64,000 nucleotides of DNA from Williamsia faeni (GCA_003202005.1 QJJF01000001.1:651099-715098); one strand, 5' to 3'; positions 26,496 to 35,021 are shown, counted from the first letter of the stretch. A program made the numbers and translations. The notes: generated by a model not told the origin, from the letters alone.

Positions 26496-27440
26496 CTACG
26501 CCTCGTCCATCAGATAACCGCCACCGTGCGGAAAGAAGTCCAAGGCGTTGTGTTCGACATCGTCGTCGGTCCGGACACGTTCGAGGACCAGTCCGTGATT
26601 CTGACCCCGATGGGCGTTCGGGCCGGCCACGATCACCATGCCGTCGCCTTCCTTGATGAATATCCGGCCGGGCGTTCCACCGTAGATGCCCCGCGAGACC
26701 CGCGCCTTGGTGATCCGGAGGCGCTGTCCGCGGACAAATGTGTATGCGTTCGGGTACGGGTCGGACAGCGCCCGGACGAAGCGGTCGAGATCCTCTGCAG
26801 GCCAGGTCCAGTCGATGAGGCTGTCACGCTCGGACCGCTTGTGGAAGAAGGTTCGCTCCTCCAGATTCTGCGGAGTCCAGGTGGCCGTGCCGGATTCGAT
26901 CTGCGCCAGCGCATCCAGCAGAACGTCGGGGATCAGATCGATCGTGGCACCGACGAGTTCGGTGGCGGTGTCGGTCGGCCCGATCGGTACAGCCTTCTGC
27001 ACCAACACGTCTCCGGTGTCGAGGTCGTCGTCCATCCGGTGTGCCGTGAGCCCGGTCTCGGTGGCACCGCTGATCATCGACCAGATCACCGGAGAGAATC
27101 CGGTGAATCGCGGCAGCAGCGAATCATGAAGGTTCAGAGTGCCGTGGGGTGGGAGGTCGAACAACTCGCGCGGCAACCAGGTTCGCCAGTTGTTGGCCAC
27201 GATGATGTCGGGTTCGGCAAGCTTGACCCGCTCGATCAGCTCCGGCGTCGGACGCTGCGCGAGTTCCACATCGATCCCGTTCGACCGGGCCAGGTCTTCG
27301 ACCGAGTCGGCCCAGATCGACTCGTACCGCTGTTCGCTCGCCGGATGGGTCACCACCAGCGCCACCTCGTGGTCAGATCCGATCAGCGCCTCGAGGGTCC
27401 TGTGCCCCCACGTCTGATATCCCAACATCACGACCCGCAT
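26496..27440 (-). CDS. Siderophore-type formyltransferase, FxbA-like
   Basis: This 314-residue enzyme has the methionyl-tRNA-formyltransferase fold, which moves a formyl group from 10-formyl-tetrahydrofolate. The catalytic Asn-His-Asp set is visible in VANNWRTWLP, NLHDSLLPRFTGFSP and DDDLDTGDVL. It lies downstream of an ornithine N-oxygenase, MbtH and PanD genes, not beside def as housekeeping fmt does. It therefore most likely formylates N5-hydroxyornithine, as FxbA does for exochelin in M. smegmatis. The ATG at 27440 follows GGAAGGTG. It starts 39 bases after panD and ends ten bases from the convergent large HTH protein. Confidence 0.83.
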   Translation of the reverse strand: MRVVMLGYQTWGHRTLEALIGSDHEVALVVTHPASEQRYESIWADSVEDLARSNGIDVELAQRPTPELIERVKLAEPDIIVANNWRTWLPRELFDLPPHGTLNLHDSLLPRFTGFSPVIWSMISGATETGLTAHRMDDDLDTGDVLVQKAVPIGPTDTATELVGATIDLIPDVLLDALAQIESGTATWTPQNLEERTFFHKRSERDSLIDWTWPAEDLDRFVRALSDPYPNAYTFVRGQRLRITKARVSRGIYGGTPGRIFIKEGDGMVIVAGPNAHRGQNHGLVLERVRTDDDVEHNALDFFPHGGGYLMDEA

Positions 27441-27478
27441 CAATCACCTTCCATAGGTATTCGTCCCACAGCTACACG

Positions 27479-27886
27479 TCAGCGCGACGACAGCTGATCA
27501 ATTGCTCCCGGAACCGGCTGCGCAACATCATTTCCGAGCGCAACGATCGAGTTCTGCTCATCGACGTGAACGACCTTGGTCTCGTGCACCAGGACTTCGG
27601 CCTCGTCGAGCTGTACGTAGGACATGATGATCACCAGATCGCCCGGGTCGACCAGGTGCGCCGCTGCCCCGTTGATGCAGATGACCCCGCTGTCGGCAGG
27701 TCCGGCGATGACGTAGGTTTCCAACCGCGATCCGTTGGTGATGTCGACGATGTGGACCTTCTCACCCTCGAATAGATCCGCCGCCTTCAACAGAGTCTGG
27801 TCGATCGTGACGGATCCGACGTAGTGCAGATCGGCCTGGGTGACGATGGCGCGGTGGATCTTTCCGTTCACCATTGTGCGCAACAT
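27479..27886 (-). CDS. panD: Aspartate 1-decarboxylase
   Basis: This 135-residue pyruvoyl enzyme makes beta-alanine and CO2 from L-aspartate. The start [20 protein letters not shown] and the self-cleavage site Gly-Ser in HYVGSVTID are canonical; the Ser becomes the pyruvoyl group. [18 protein letters not shown] is the conserved C-terminal part. The usual role is coenzyme A synthesis, but here it overlaps the mbtH stop by one base (TGATG) inside a siderophore operon, so beta-alanine is probably a siderophore building block. The ATG at 27886 has an AGGAGA site; a longer upstream frame is the MbtH gene in another phase. No panC lies nearby. Confidence 0.93.
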   Translation of the reverse strand: MLRTMVNGKIHRAIVTQADLHYVGSVTIDQTLLKAADLFEGEKVHIVDITNGSRLETYVIAGPADSGVICINGAAAHLVDPGDLVIIMSYVQLDEAEVLVHETKVVHVDEQNSIVALGNDVAQPVPGAIDQLSSR

Positions 27887-28137
27887 CAGATCTCCTGTCC
27901 CGATGCCGGTGCGGGTGACGTGGCCATCGCTTCCCGAAGACTCTTCGGGCGCATGTCTGTCCAGTGCTGTTCGACGTGATCGAGACATGACTGCCGCGAC
28001 GCCGAACCATCACTGCCGTGAACGATCGCCCAACCCTGCGGCACCGCAGCAAAAGTCGGCCACAACGAGTGTTGTTCCTCGTCGTTCACCAGCACATAGA
28101 ACGTGCCGTCGTCGTCATCAAACGGATTCCCCGACAA
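27886..28137 (-). CDS. MbtH-family NRPS chaperone
   Basis: This protein of about 83 residues binds and activates NRPS adenylation domains. It has the family signature [20 protein letters not shown], the tryptophans in [13 protein letters not shown], and [13 protein letters not shown] at 28137 is taken as the start: AAGGAG lies nine bases upstream and it gives the usual beginning, [15 protein letters not shown] at 28173 would add twelve residues. It overlaps the end of the monooxygenase gene and shares one base with the panD start. Its presence implies an NRPS for this siderophore, yet none is encoded in the window. Confidence 0.9.
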   Translation of the reverse strand: MSGNPFDDDDGTFYVLVNDEEQHSLWPTFAAVPQGWAIVHGSDGSASRQSCLDHVEQHWTDMRPKSLREAMATSPAPASGQEI

Positions 28138-29437
28138 GAGTGGGTGCTCCTTCCATGTCCATGTCACCAACACGTGGCCCGGCGGCGAGTGAACGAGTCA
28201 ATTCCCCTGATCGCACGGCCAGATTCGACAAGAGAGTCGACGTCAGACCGTGTGTGTGCTCGGTGTCTCCCTGAAGATAGATCCCACCCGCCACCCGGCC
28301 ACTGGTCACAATCCGGTAGTCACGATCGATCTGCGGTCGGCCCTGCGCGTCGACCTCGCACTCTCCGGCGAGTGGGCCGAGCAGTTCAGTCAGTCCGACC
28401 GACCGGAATCCGGTTGCGTAAATGATTGCATCACAATCGATCTCGGTGTTCTTCTGCGCCATCCGATGCCCGATCCGAACGGTGACGCCATCCCCGTAAT
28501 CGACCATGTCGGCGATCTCCGACGCCCCGTGCACGAACAGCCGCCGATGACCGGACACCCGTTCGGCGTACTCGCGCCGATACAGCTCCTCGATCAACGG
28601 GAGGTCGACGGCGGAGTAGTTGGTGGCGCGGTGATAGCCCATCAACTGCTCCCGGAGTTCGACCGGTGCACCATGGAATTCGGCGACGGCTTCCGGATCG
28701 AAGATGCGGTTGGCGTAGGGACTGTCGTCGGCGGGGGTGTAGCCATACTTCCCGAAGACCGCGTGGATTTCGGATTCGGGATACGAATCATGCAGGTATG
28801 CGGCGACTTCGGCAGCGCTCTGGCCCGCCCCGACCACGACGAACCGGTGGTGGGCCGGTGTCGGCAAGACCCTGAGTTGGGCGAGGAGTTGATGATTGTG
28901 AAACACCCGCGCGCTGGGGGTGACACCCTCCGGGAGCTTGGCGCGCAGACCACCGGCGAGCACCACATTCCGGGCGAGGACCGGTGCGCGACCGCTCACG
29001 GATACCTCGAACACATCACCGATCTGACGCACACCGCTCACCTGCGCCCCGTACAGAACCGGGGCGTCGACGTGTGCGGCCGCCCATTCGAGGTAGTCGT
29101 GGAATTCGATCCGGGTGGGGAAGAAGGTCTGCTGGTTGATGAAGTGATGCAGCCGGCCGCGCTCGGAGAGGTAATTGAGGAACGAGTACCGGCTCGACGC
29201 GTCACGCTGCGTGACGAGATCTTTGAGGAACGAGATCTGCATCGTGGTGCCGGGCAACAGCATTCCGCGATGCCAGCCGAATCGGCTCTGCTTTTCGATG
29301 AAGCAGGACGTGATCCGCTCGGGCGCAGCCGAATCCCGATTGTGATCCTCGATCGCGATCGCCAGCGCGAGGTTCGAGGGGCCGAACCCCACACCCACGA
29401 CATCGAACGTCGCACTGTCGTCGATACCCACGAACAC
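28118..29437 (-). CDS. L-ornithine (or lysine) N-monooxygenase
   Basis: This 439-residue flavoprotein of the SidA/PvdA/MbtG family hydroxylates the side-chain amine of ornithine or lysine with NADPH and O2. It has the FAD motif [16 protein letters not shown] near residue 15, the substrate region [21 protein letters not shown], the NADPH motif [16 protein letters not shown] and the ATG-like IIYATGF. The product supplies hydroxamate groups. A neighbouring formyltransferase suggests formyl-hydroxyornithine. The best iron box of the window lies 63 bases upstream (29500-29518), making this the first gene of a four-gene iron-regulated operon. Confidence 0.93.
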   Translation of the reverse strand: MFVGIDDSATFDVVGVGFGPSNLALAIAIEDHNRDSAAPERITSCFIEKQSRFGWHRGMLLPGTTMQISFLKDLVTQRDASSRYSFLNYLSERGRLHHFINQQTFFPTRIEFHDYLEWAAAHVDAPVLYGAQVSGVRQIGDVFEVSVSGRAPVLARNVVLAGGLRAKLPEGVTPSARVFHNHQLLAQLRVLPTPAHHRFVVVGAGQSAAEVAAYLHDSYPESEIHAVFGKYGYTPADDSPYANRIFDPEAVAEFHGAPVELREQLMGYHRATNYSAVDLPLIEELYRREYAERVSGHRRLFVHGASEIADMVDYGDGVTVRIGHRMAQKNTEIDCDAIIYATGFRSVGLTELLGPLAGECEVDAQGRPQIDRDYRIVTSGRVAGGIYLQGDTEHTHGLTSTLLSNLAVRSGELTRSLAAGPRVGDMDMEGAPTLVGESV

Positions 29438-29499
29438 ACCTCTCCCACCTCAGCCGGTTGCGATCGGTCCGAGGCGCGAGCGCATCAGCCAATCGACCG

Positions 29500-29518
29500 T
29501 AAGGTTAGCCGAACCTAA
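29500..29518 (-). promoter_or_regulatory. IdeR/DtxR iron box of the siderophore operon
   Basis: TAAGGTTAGCCGAACCTAA matches the palindromic consensus TTAGGTTAGCCTAACCTAA at 17 of 19 positions and is the strongest site found. It lies 63 bases before the monooxygenase start and 38 bases after the ABC gene stop. IdeR repression in high iron is expected. Confidence 0.85.
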
Positions 29519-29555
29519 GGCTGGTACTCAAAGGCGGGTGTCAGGACGGGGGTTC

Positions 29556-31340
29556 TTACTCGCCACGCCCCCGCGACCAGGCGTTCCAGAGCGCGCAGTA
29601 CCGGCCACCGCGGGCCACCAGGTCTTCGTGCGTGCCGACCTCGGCAATCCGGCCACGTTCCATGAACACGATCCGGTCGGCACGGGCCGCCTGGCTCAGA
29701 CGATGCGCCACGATCAGTGCGGTACGGCCTTCGAGCGCGGCCCGGGCCGAATCTTCGAGGACACCGGCGCCGACACTGCCGGCGTCGGCGGTGGCCTCGT
29801 CGAGCACCGCGACCTTGGGGTCGAGCAGTACCAGGCGAGCCAGCGCGAGTTGCTGCGACTGCATCGGCGTCAGCTGATGCCCTTCCGAACCCACCTCGGT
29901 CTGCAGGCCGTCCGGCAGATTGCGCGCCCACCCGCCGGCGCCGACGAGTTCGAGGGCCGCTGACAATGCGTCGTCGGAGGCATCGGGTGCTGCCATCCGC
30001 AGGTCGGCCGCGAGTGTGCCCGCGAACACGTGGACTTCCTGGGTGACAAGTGCGATCGACCGCGACAGTTCCGACGGCTGCACCGAAGCGATGTCCACAC
30101 CCTCGAGCAGGACGCGCCCGCCGATCGGCTGGTGGACGCCCGCAACAATCGTCGCCAACGTGGTTTTCCCCGCACCCGAGGACCCCACCACCGCAACGTG
30201 TTCGCCCTCGGCCAGCGTCAGCGAGATGTCATGCAGCACCTCGTGTTCGGCAGAGTACGAGTGACGGATACCGTCGAACTCGAGCAACGGCGCCGAGCTG
30301 TCGCGGGGATTCGATGCGATGGGTTCGTCGACCGACTTCGATTCTTCGATCACACCGACGATCCGGCCGAGCGCGGCCGCACCCGACTGCAGGTCGTCGA
30401 CGACGAACAGCAGCATGCCGATCGGGTCGAAGAGCAACAGGAAGAACAACATCGCCGCGGTGACCGCACCGATCGTCAGGGAGTCTGAGTCGACCAGGAC
30501 GAAACCGACGATCAAAATGGTTGTCATCCCGACGAATTCACCCGCGTTCATGCGGACGCACAAGCGGCTGAACAGCACACTGGCATGTATCGACCAGCGG
30601 ACCACATCCCAGGAGTGCCGATCGATCCGCTGATTCAGCTGGCCAGACAACCGGAATGCATGAACCGACTCGATCCCGTGGATCGCACCGAGCACGTGGT
30701 GGGCCCGGTCCGCGGTCGCCTCGCGCTGTGCCGCATAGAGTTCGGGTGCGTGCCTCAGATAGATGCGAATCCCGTTGACGTACACCGGGATGACGAGCAC
30801 GATGACGATCAGGAACCGCCAGTCGAGGGCGGCCAGTCCGATGAATGTCACGCTGATGGTGAACACCGCGGTCAGCACCCGGGGTACGGCTTGGCTGATC
30901 GCCTCACTCACCGTGCTGACATCCGCGGTGGCCCTCGACACCAGGTCGCCGCTGCCCGCGGCTTCGACCCGCGATTGCGTCAGGGTCAGCGACGCCGCGA
31001 GCATGTCCTCGCGTAGATCGGCGAGGATCGACTCGAAGACTTTGGCGGAGAGCACGATTCCGAGGGCGGTGAAGATCGCCGCAATGATCGCCGAGCCCGC
31101 CATGATCCCGGCGAGCCGCCAGATCTCGACCGCGTCGCCGGTACCGCTGTCGCCGTTGACGATGTCGATGATGACGCCCAGCGACCGCGGGGTGACCAGA
31201 CCGAATACGGCCGCCACCGTCATGATCACCGCAAGCAGTATCAATTGACCGGTGTGGCGGCGGAACTGTGCCCGCAGATACCGCATCGTCACCGAGAAGC
31301 CGGTGATCGCGAGTTTGTTGCTCGACACGGGGGTGCTCAC
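29556..31340 (-). CDS. ABC half-transporter, catalytic half of a heterodimer
   Basis: This 594-residue protein has six membrane helices (about residues 30-320) and a C-terminal nucleotide-binding domain. Its ATP-site residues are canonical: Walker A VGSSGAGKTTL, Q-loop LVTQE, Walker B VAVLDEAT and H-loop IVAHRLS. The signature motif is not LSGGQ but LTPMQSQQ. The neighbour encoded upstream keeps LSGGQ and lacks the other motifs, so the pair should form one working ATP site. It overlaps that gene by four bases (GTGA). The genes probably move a siderophore across the inner membrane, either export (ExiT-like) or uptake (IrtAB-like). Confidence 0.9.
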   Translation of the reverse strand: MSTPVSSNKLAITGFSVTMRYLRAQFRRHTGQLILLAVIMTVAAVFGLVTPRSLGVIIDIVNGDSGTGDAVEIWRLAGIMAGSAIIAAIFTALGIVLSAKVFESILADLREDMLAASLTLTQSRVEAAGSGDLVSRATADVSTVSEAISQAVPRVLTAVFTISVTFIGLAALDWRFLIVIVLVIPVYVNGIRIYLRHAPELYAAQREATADRAHHVLGAIHGIESVHAFRLSGQLNQRIDRHSWDVVRWSIHASVLFSRLCVRMNAGEFVGMTTILIVGFVLVDSDSLTIGAVTAAMLFFLLLFDPIGMLLFVVDDLQSGAAALGRIVGVIEESKSVDEPIASNPRDSSAPLLEFDGIRHSYSAEHEVLHDISLTLAEGEHVAVVGSSGAGKTTLATIVAGVHQPIGGRVLLEGVDIASVQPSELSRSIALVTQEVHVFAGTLAADLRMAAPDASDDALSAALELVGAGGWARNLPDGLQTEVGSEGHQLTPMQSQQLALARLVLLDPKVAVLDEATADAGSVGAGVLEDSARAALEGRTALIVAHRLSQAARADRIVFMERGRIAEVGTHEDLVARGGRYCALWNAWSRGRGE

Positions 31341-33115
31341 AGCTGACCTCCCACCGCACCGGCAAGCATCGGTTCCGCACCCGCCCGCGGACCCTGGTAT
31401 CGGAGCCGCCCGGATTCGATGATCACAACCTGATCGGACACCTCCAGCAATGCAGGCGAATTGGTGAACACGACTGTCGTCCGTCCGGTCCGCGCCCGCG
31501 CGACTCTATCGGCCACGGTGGCCTCGGTGACCGAATCCACCGCCGTGGTCGGATCGTTGAGTATCAGGATCGCCGAATCCGCGGCCAGCGCCCGGGCCAG
31601 ACTGACCCGTTGACGTTGACCACCGGACAACATCCGTCCGGCCTCGCCGACGGGGGTGTCCAAACCGAGCGGCAATACGTCCGCGACATCGTCACAGGCC
31701 GCCGCGAACGTCGCCCTGGTGATGCGCGAATCACGGTCGGGCCCATTGCCGGCCCCGGCCGCGATGTTCTCCAGCACTGTGCCCTCGAACAGATCCGGGG
31801 CATGGGGCACGGTTCGGACCAACTCGTTGCTCACGTCCTCATGCAGATCGAACAGGTCGATGTCCCCCACCATGACCTGCCCGGATTCGGGAAGCCTCTT
31901 TCGCGACAAGATTGCGGTGACGGTCTCGGTGACCTCGGGGGGACAGACCACGGCGACCAGTCCGTCGGTGGGCAGCGTCAGATCGAGTCCGTCCAACTGG
32001 CCCGCGCTGACCTGGTGGAAAGACAGTGCTCCGGCGGCATCACGCACCGTGCCCGTACTTGTCGCCGATTCGGCCTGCAGCACCGACAGCACCCGCTTGG
32101 CGCACGGCACCGCACTGTTCCACACCGCACCGAAGTTGGTGCCCAGGTTGTTCAGCGGCCCCATCATGAATTGGGTGAGACCGACAACCGTGATGAGTTC
32201 ACCCAGGCTCATCGCCCCTTCGAGGGCGATCAAACCGGCCGCGACCCCCACACCGACCACGAACAGGGCCGAAACCATCTGCATCACACCCGTGTACGCA
32301 CCCTGCGATCGACCGGCCCGGATGGCCGCGTCCCGCGCGCGAGAGCTCGCCGCCCGATATCTGCGGTCTGCCTCGGCCTCTGCGCCAAGGCCTTTCACGA
32401 TGCGCAGGCCCGCCACCAGATCGGTCGCGGTGCCGGCGGCCTGACCGGCGACCTCCTGCTCGTGTTCGGTCCGCGACCGCAGTGGCCCACCGGTGAGGTC
32501 GAGAATCCAGAGCAGCAGCGGTGCGCCCACGAGAATCGCCAGACCCAGCGGCCATGAGATGAACAACAGGACTCCACCGGCCACGAACACCGCGGCCATC
32601 TCGCCGGGCGGGAACACCGAGAGGAAAACGGCCATCGACAGCCGGTTCACGTCGGAAGTGGCGATGTTGAGAGACACCCCGGGCAACCGGGCCGGACCGG
32701 CCATACCCTTCGGATTCAGGATGCGATCGGTGACCCGCATCCGGAAGTGATGCTCGACCATCGTCTGCCCGTAGACGGCAAGCCGCTCACCGAAACGGAA
32801 GGTATAGGACAGCAACAAGAAATCCGCGGCGAGCGCGATCACCCAGATCACCAGCGATCCGACATCACCGGTGGCCACCGCACGATCGATCGCGATACCC
32901 ATGATCACCGGGACCAGCGCCTCGCCGACGAAGTGGCCGATCATCAGGATCGCGGCCGGCACCGTGTACTTGCCGGCCCCGAAGATCGTGCGCCAGGCCA
33001 ATTGCCGCGGAGTCGTCCCGGGATCGACCCGGATATCCTTCCCACGGACCGGTTCAACAGGTGGAATGAAGAACACCGGCAGCCGGGTGCCGGAGTCATA
33101 CGTGTCGGAATCCAC
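31337..33115 (-). CDS. ABC half-transporter with degenerate ATP site
   Basis: This 592-residue protein has six membrane helices followed by a nucleotide-binding domain that has lost most nucleotide-binding residues. The Walker A position reads VVCPPEVTETVTAIL, with no GKS/T. The Q-loop Gln is His (TVPHAPD), the Walker B is ILILND in place of DE, and the H-loop His is Asn (VFTNSP). The signature LSGGQRQRVSLARALA and D-loop are intact, as needed to complete the partner's site. The GTG at 33115 follows GAGG by six bases. It is first of the pair, 73 bases after the SIP gene, with an inverted repeat in that gap. Confidence 0.9.
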   Translation of the reverse strand: MDSDTYDSGTRLPVFFIPPVEPVRGKDIRVDPGTTPRQLAWRTIFGAGKYTVPAAILMIGHFVGEALVPVIMGIAIDRAVATGDVGSLVIWVIALAADFLLLSYTFRFGERLAVYGQTMVEHHFRMRVTDRILNPKGMAGPARLPGVSLNIATSDVNRLSMAVFLSVFPPGEMAAVFVAGGVLLFISWPLGLAILVGAPLLLWILDLTGGPLRSRTEHEQEVAGQAAGTATDLVAGLRIVKGLGAEAEADRRYRAASSRARDAAIRAGRSQGAYTGVMQMVSALFVVGVGVAAGLIALEGAMSLGELITVVGLTQFMMGPLNNLGTNFGAVWNSAVPCAKRVLSVLQAESATSTGTVRDAAGALSFHQVSAGQLDGLDLTLPTDGLVAVVCPPEVTETVTAILSRKRLPESGQVMVGDIDLFDLHEDVSNELVRTVPHAPDLFEGTVLENIAAGAGNGPDRDSRITRATFAAACDDVADVLPLGLDTPVGEAGRMLSGGQRQRVSLARALAADSAILILNDPTTAVDSVTEATVADRVARARTGRTTVVFTNSPALLEVSDQVVIIESGRLRYQGPRAGAEPMLAGAVGGQL

Positions 33116-33134
33116 CAAAAACCTCGGTCATCTC

Positions 33135-33176
33135 GTGATCTGGAGTCACATCACATCCTGGGTGACTCAGGATCAC
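33135..33176 (-). promoter_or_regulatory. Long inverted repeat before the ABC pair
   Basis: GTGATCTGGAGTCAC and GTGACTCAGGATCAC pair at 13 of 15 positions around a 12-base centre. It fills most of the 73-base gap between the SIP stop and the ABC start, ending 20 bases before the start codon. It could be an operator, or an RNA hairpin that separates SIP from ABC expression. Confidence 0.6.
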
Positions 33177-33188
33177 ACCCTAGTCGGG

Positions 33189-34067
33189 CTACAAACCCAC
33201 CCGTTCGAGCGCGTCGTCGTATTCCTCGCCCGCCACCTTCGGGGTCTTGCCCTCGGCGAGCGCCTGCGTATAGACCTCCAGCGCCTCGGCACCCTCGGCC
33301 TCGAACTTGCGCGCCCACTTCTCACCGTCGAACCGCCAATATCCGAGGATGTCGCACTGGTCGGCCTTCCAGCCGTACCGACGGCGCAGGTGTTTGCGGA
33401 CCGCCCGCGATGCCTTGGCCTCCGCGGCGAACCAGCAGTAACCAAGGCCCTCGGGATGGTCGAACTCCTCGACGGCGACGTCGAGGCGGCTGTCGCCGTA
33501 ACCGTTGCCACTACCGACCAGGGAGATCAGCTCGACGCCGTCACACGCAGGCAGATAGTCGAGGTCGCTCTCCTCGACGACCTCCACGATGGCCGTGGCC
33601 CGAACTCCGTCCGGCAGCTCGTCGATGATGCGCGCCAGCGCCGGCAGCCCGGCCAGGTCGGCCACCAGCAGTTGCCAGCCGGTGCCGGGCCCGGGGCGAT
33701 ACCAGCCGCGTCCGTGCGCCATCGCCACTTCGTCACCGACCCGGGTCCGCTGCGCCCAGGTCGTGGCGACTCCGTGGTCGTGGACCACAAAGTCGACGGT
33801 CATCACCGTGGTCCCGGGCTCGATCGCGCGGACCGTGTAGTTGCGACCCTCGGGCATCGGATCGACGTCGTAATAGCCCCAGACCCCGTCGCGGCACTCC
33901 ATGTCAGGGGGCGAATCCCGACCATCGACCGGAAAGTAGATCGCGACGACCTCGTCGGGTTGGTTCGGCAGGGCGATGTCGGCCAGGTCCGGAACATCCA
34001 GCCGAATCCTGATCAATCGAGGATTCAGGACCGCGGTCTCGACCACCTTCGCGCGCGAAAACCCCAT
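33189..34067 (-). CDS. Siderophore-interacting protein (FAD ferric reductase)
   Basis: This 292-residue member of the SIP/ViuB family frees iron in the cytosol by reducing ferric siderophore. The FAD-binding strand has EGRNYTVRAI (R-x-YT-x-R type). The pyrophosphate region follows in GRGWYRPGPG. The NAD(P)H-side domain has LLVADLAGLPALARII and CWFAAEAKASRAVRKHLR. The ATG at 34067 (MGFSRAKVV) is preferred over an upstream start that lacks family similarity. In mycobacterial IrtA a SIP domain is fused to an ABC half-transporter; here it is a separate gene just before the ABC pair. It is divergent from mtnP. Confidence 0.9.
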   Translation of the reverse strand: MGFSRAKVVETAVLNPRLIRIRLDVPDLADIALPNQPDEVVAIYFPVDGRDSPPDMECRDGVWGYYDVDPMPEGRNYTVRAIEPGTTVMTVDFVVHDHGVATTWAQRTRVGDEVAMAHGRGWYRPGPGTGWQLLVADLAGLPALARIIDELPDGVRATAIVEVVEESDLDYLPACDGVELISLVGSGNGYGDSRLDVAVEEFDHPEGLGYCWFAAEAKASRAVRKHLRRRYGWKADQCDILGYWRFDGEKWARKFEAEGAEALEVYTQALAEGKTPKVAGEEYDDALERVGL

Positions 34068-34132
34068 ACGGCAAAGGCTAGTAAAGCGAGCGCGGATGCG
34101 ACAGGTTCGGGCCACTGAGGCAGGCTGGATTC

Positions 34133-34936
34133 ATGAGCGCAGACACGCAGCCACGCATCGGGATCATCGGCGGATCCGGCTTCTATTCATTCTTCGACTC
34201 CGGCAGCCGGCAGGTGAAAGTCCGCACCTCGTACGGCGATCCGAGTGCCGCGATCACGATCGGTGATGTCGACGGGGTCACCGTGGCGTTCCTGCCCCGC
34301 CACGGCACCTCCCACGAATACGCCCCGCATACCGTTCCCTACCGCGCCAACGCCTGGGCGTTGCGGTCACTCGGGGTCCGTCAGGTCTTCGCACCCTGTG
34401 CGGTCGGTGGCCTGACCACCGACCTGGAACCCGGAACCATGGTCATCCCCGACCAGCTGGTGGACCGGACGGCCGGTCGGGCACAGACCTACTTCGACGG
34501 TCCGGCCGTCCACGTCGCCTTTTCCGACCCCTATTGCCCGACCCTGCGCCGCGCCGCCGCGATTGCGGCGCCGGACGCCGTGGTCGACGGCACGATGGTG
34601 GTGGTCGAAGGTCCCCGCTTCTCGACCCGGGCCGAGAGCCAGATGTACGCGAGCCAGGGATTCACCCTGATCAACATGACCGGACAACCCGAAGCGGTCC
34701 TCGCGCGGGAACTGCAGATGTGTTACGCCGCGGTCGCGCTGGTCACCGACACCGACGCCGGTCTGGTGGCCGGTGAAGGGGTGACCGCATCGGAGGTGTT
34801 CGCCGTGTTCGAGCAGGGACTGAGCCGGATGCGCGAAGTCCTCACCACGGCGATCGGCGAGGCCGCGAGGCAACCGCAATGCCTCTGCGCGCAGGGCGAA
34901 CACGACATCACAGACTTGCTGGGTCCGGTGTCCTGA
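34133..34936 (+). CDS. mtnP: S-methyl-5'-thioadenosine phosphorylase
   Basis: This 267-residue purine nucleoside phosphorylase-type enzyme splits methylthioadenosine into adenine and methylthioribose-1-phosphate, for methionine salvage and polyamine by-product removal. The phosphate-binding IIGGSGFYSF near residue 9 and RHGTSHEYAPHTVPYRAN near 59 are typical of the family. NMTGQPEAVLARELQMCYA and VTDTDAG form the nucleoside pocket. Actinobacterial relatives vary between methylthioadenosine, inosine and guanosine, so the exact substrate is moderately certain. It is a single-gene unit ended by a long hairpin. Confidence 0.88.
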   Translation: MSADTQPRIGIIGGSGFYSFFDSGSRQVKVRTSYGDPSAAITIGDVDGVTVAFLPRHGTSHEYAPHTVPYRANAWALRSLGVRQVFAPCAVGGLTTDLEPGTMVIPDQLVDRTAGRAQTYFDGPAVHVAFSDPYCPTLRRAAAIAAPDAVVDGTMVVVEGPRFSTRAESQMYASQGFTLINMTGQPEAVLARELQMCYAAVALVTDTDAGLVAGEGVTASEVFAVFEQGLSRMREVLTTAIGEAARQPQCLCAQGEHDITDLLGPVS

Positions 34937-34974
34937 CCTGGCCCGGAGCCGAGAACCGGACCTGAGAACGGGCA

Positions 34975-35021
34975 ACTCCGGTTGAGCTACAGGGTCGGGG
35001 GTCGTGTAGCTCAACCGGAGT
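34975..35021. terminator. Perfect 17-bp hairpin between mtnP and fadA2
   Basis: The arms ACTCCGGTTGAGCTACA and TGTAGCTCAACCGGAGT are perfectly complementary around a 13-base G-rich loop. It lies between convergent stops (34936 and 35112). There is no T-run, so it resembles the I-shaped terminators of actinobacteria. Confidence 0.75.

Noticed and set aside
26496-27440. Housekeeping methionyl-tRNA formyltransferase (fmt).
   Set aside because: No def or rsmB neighbour; it is in a siderophore operon with an N-oxygenase and MbtH, so a siderophore formyltransferase fits better.
34068-34132. Iron box before the SIP gene.
   Set aside because: The best alignment has only about 11 of 19 matches, not above chance for this base composition.
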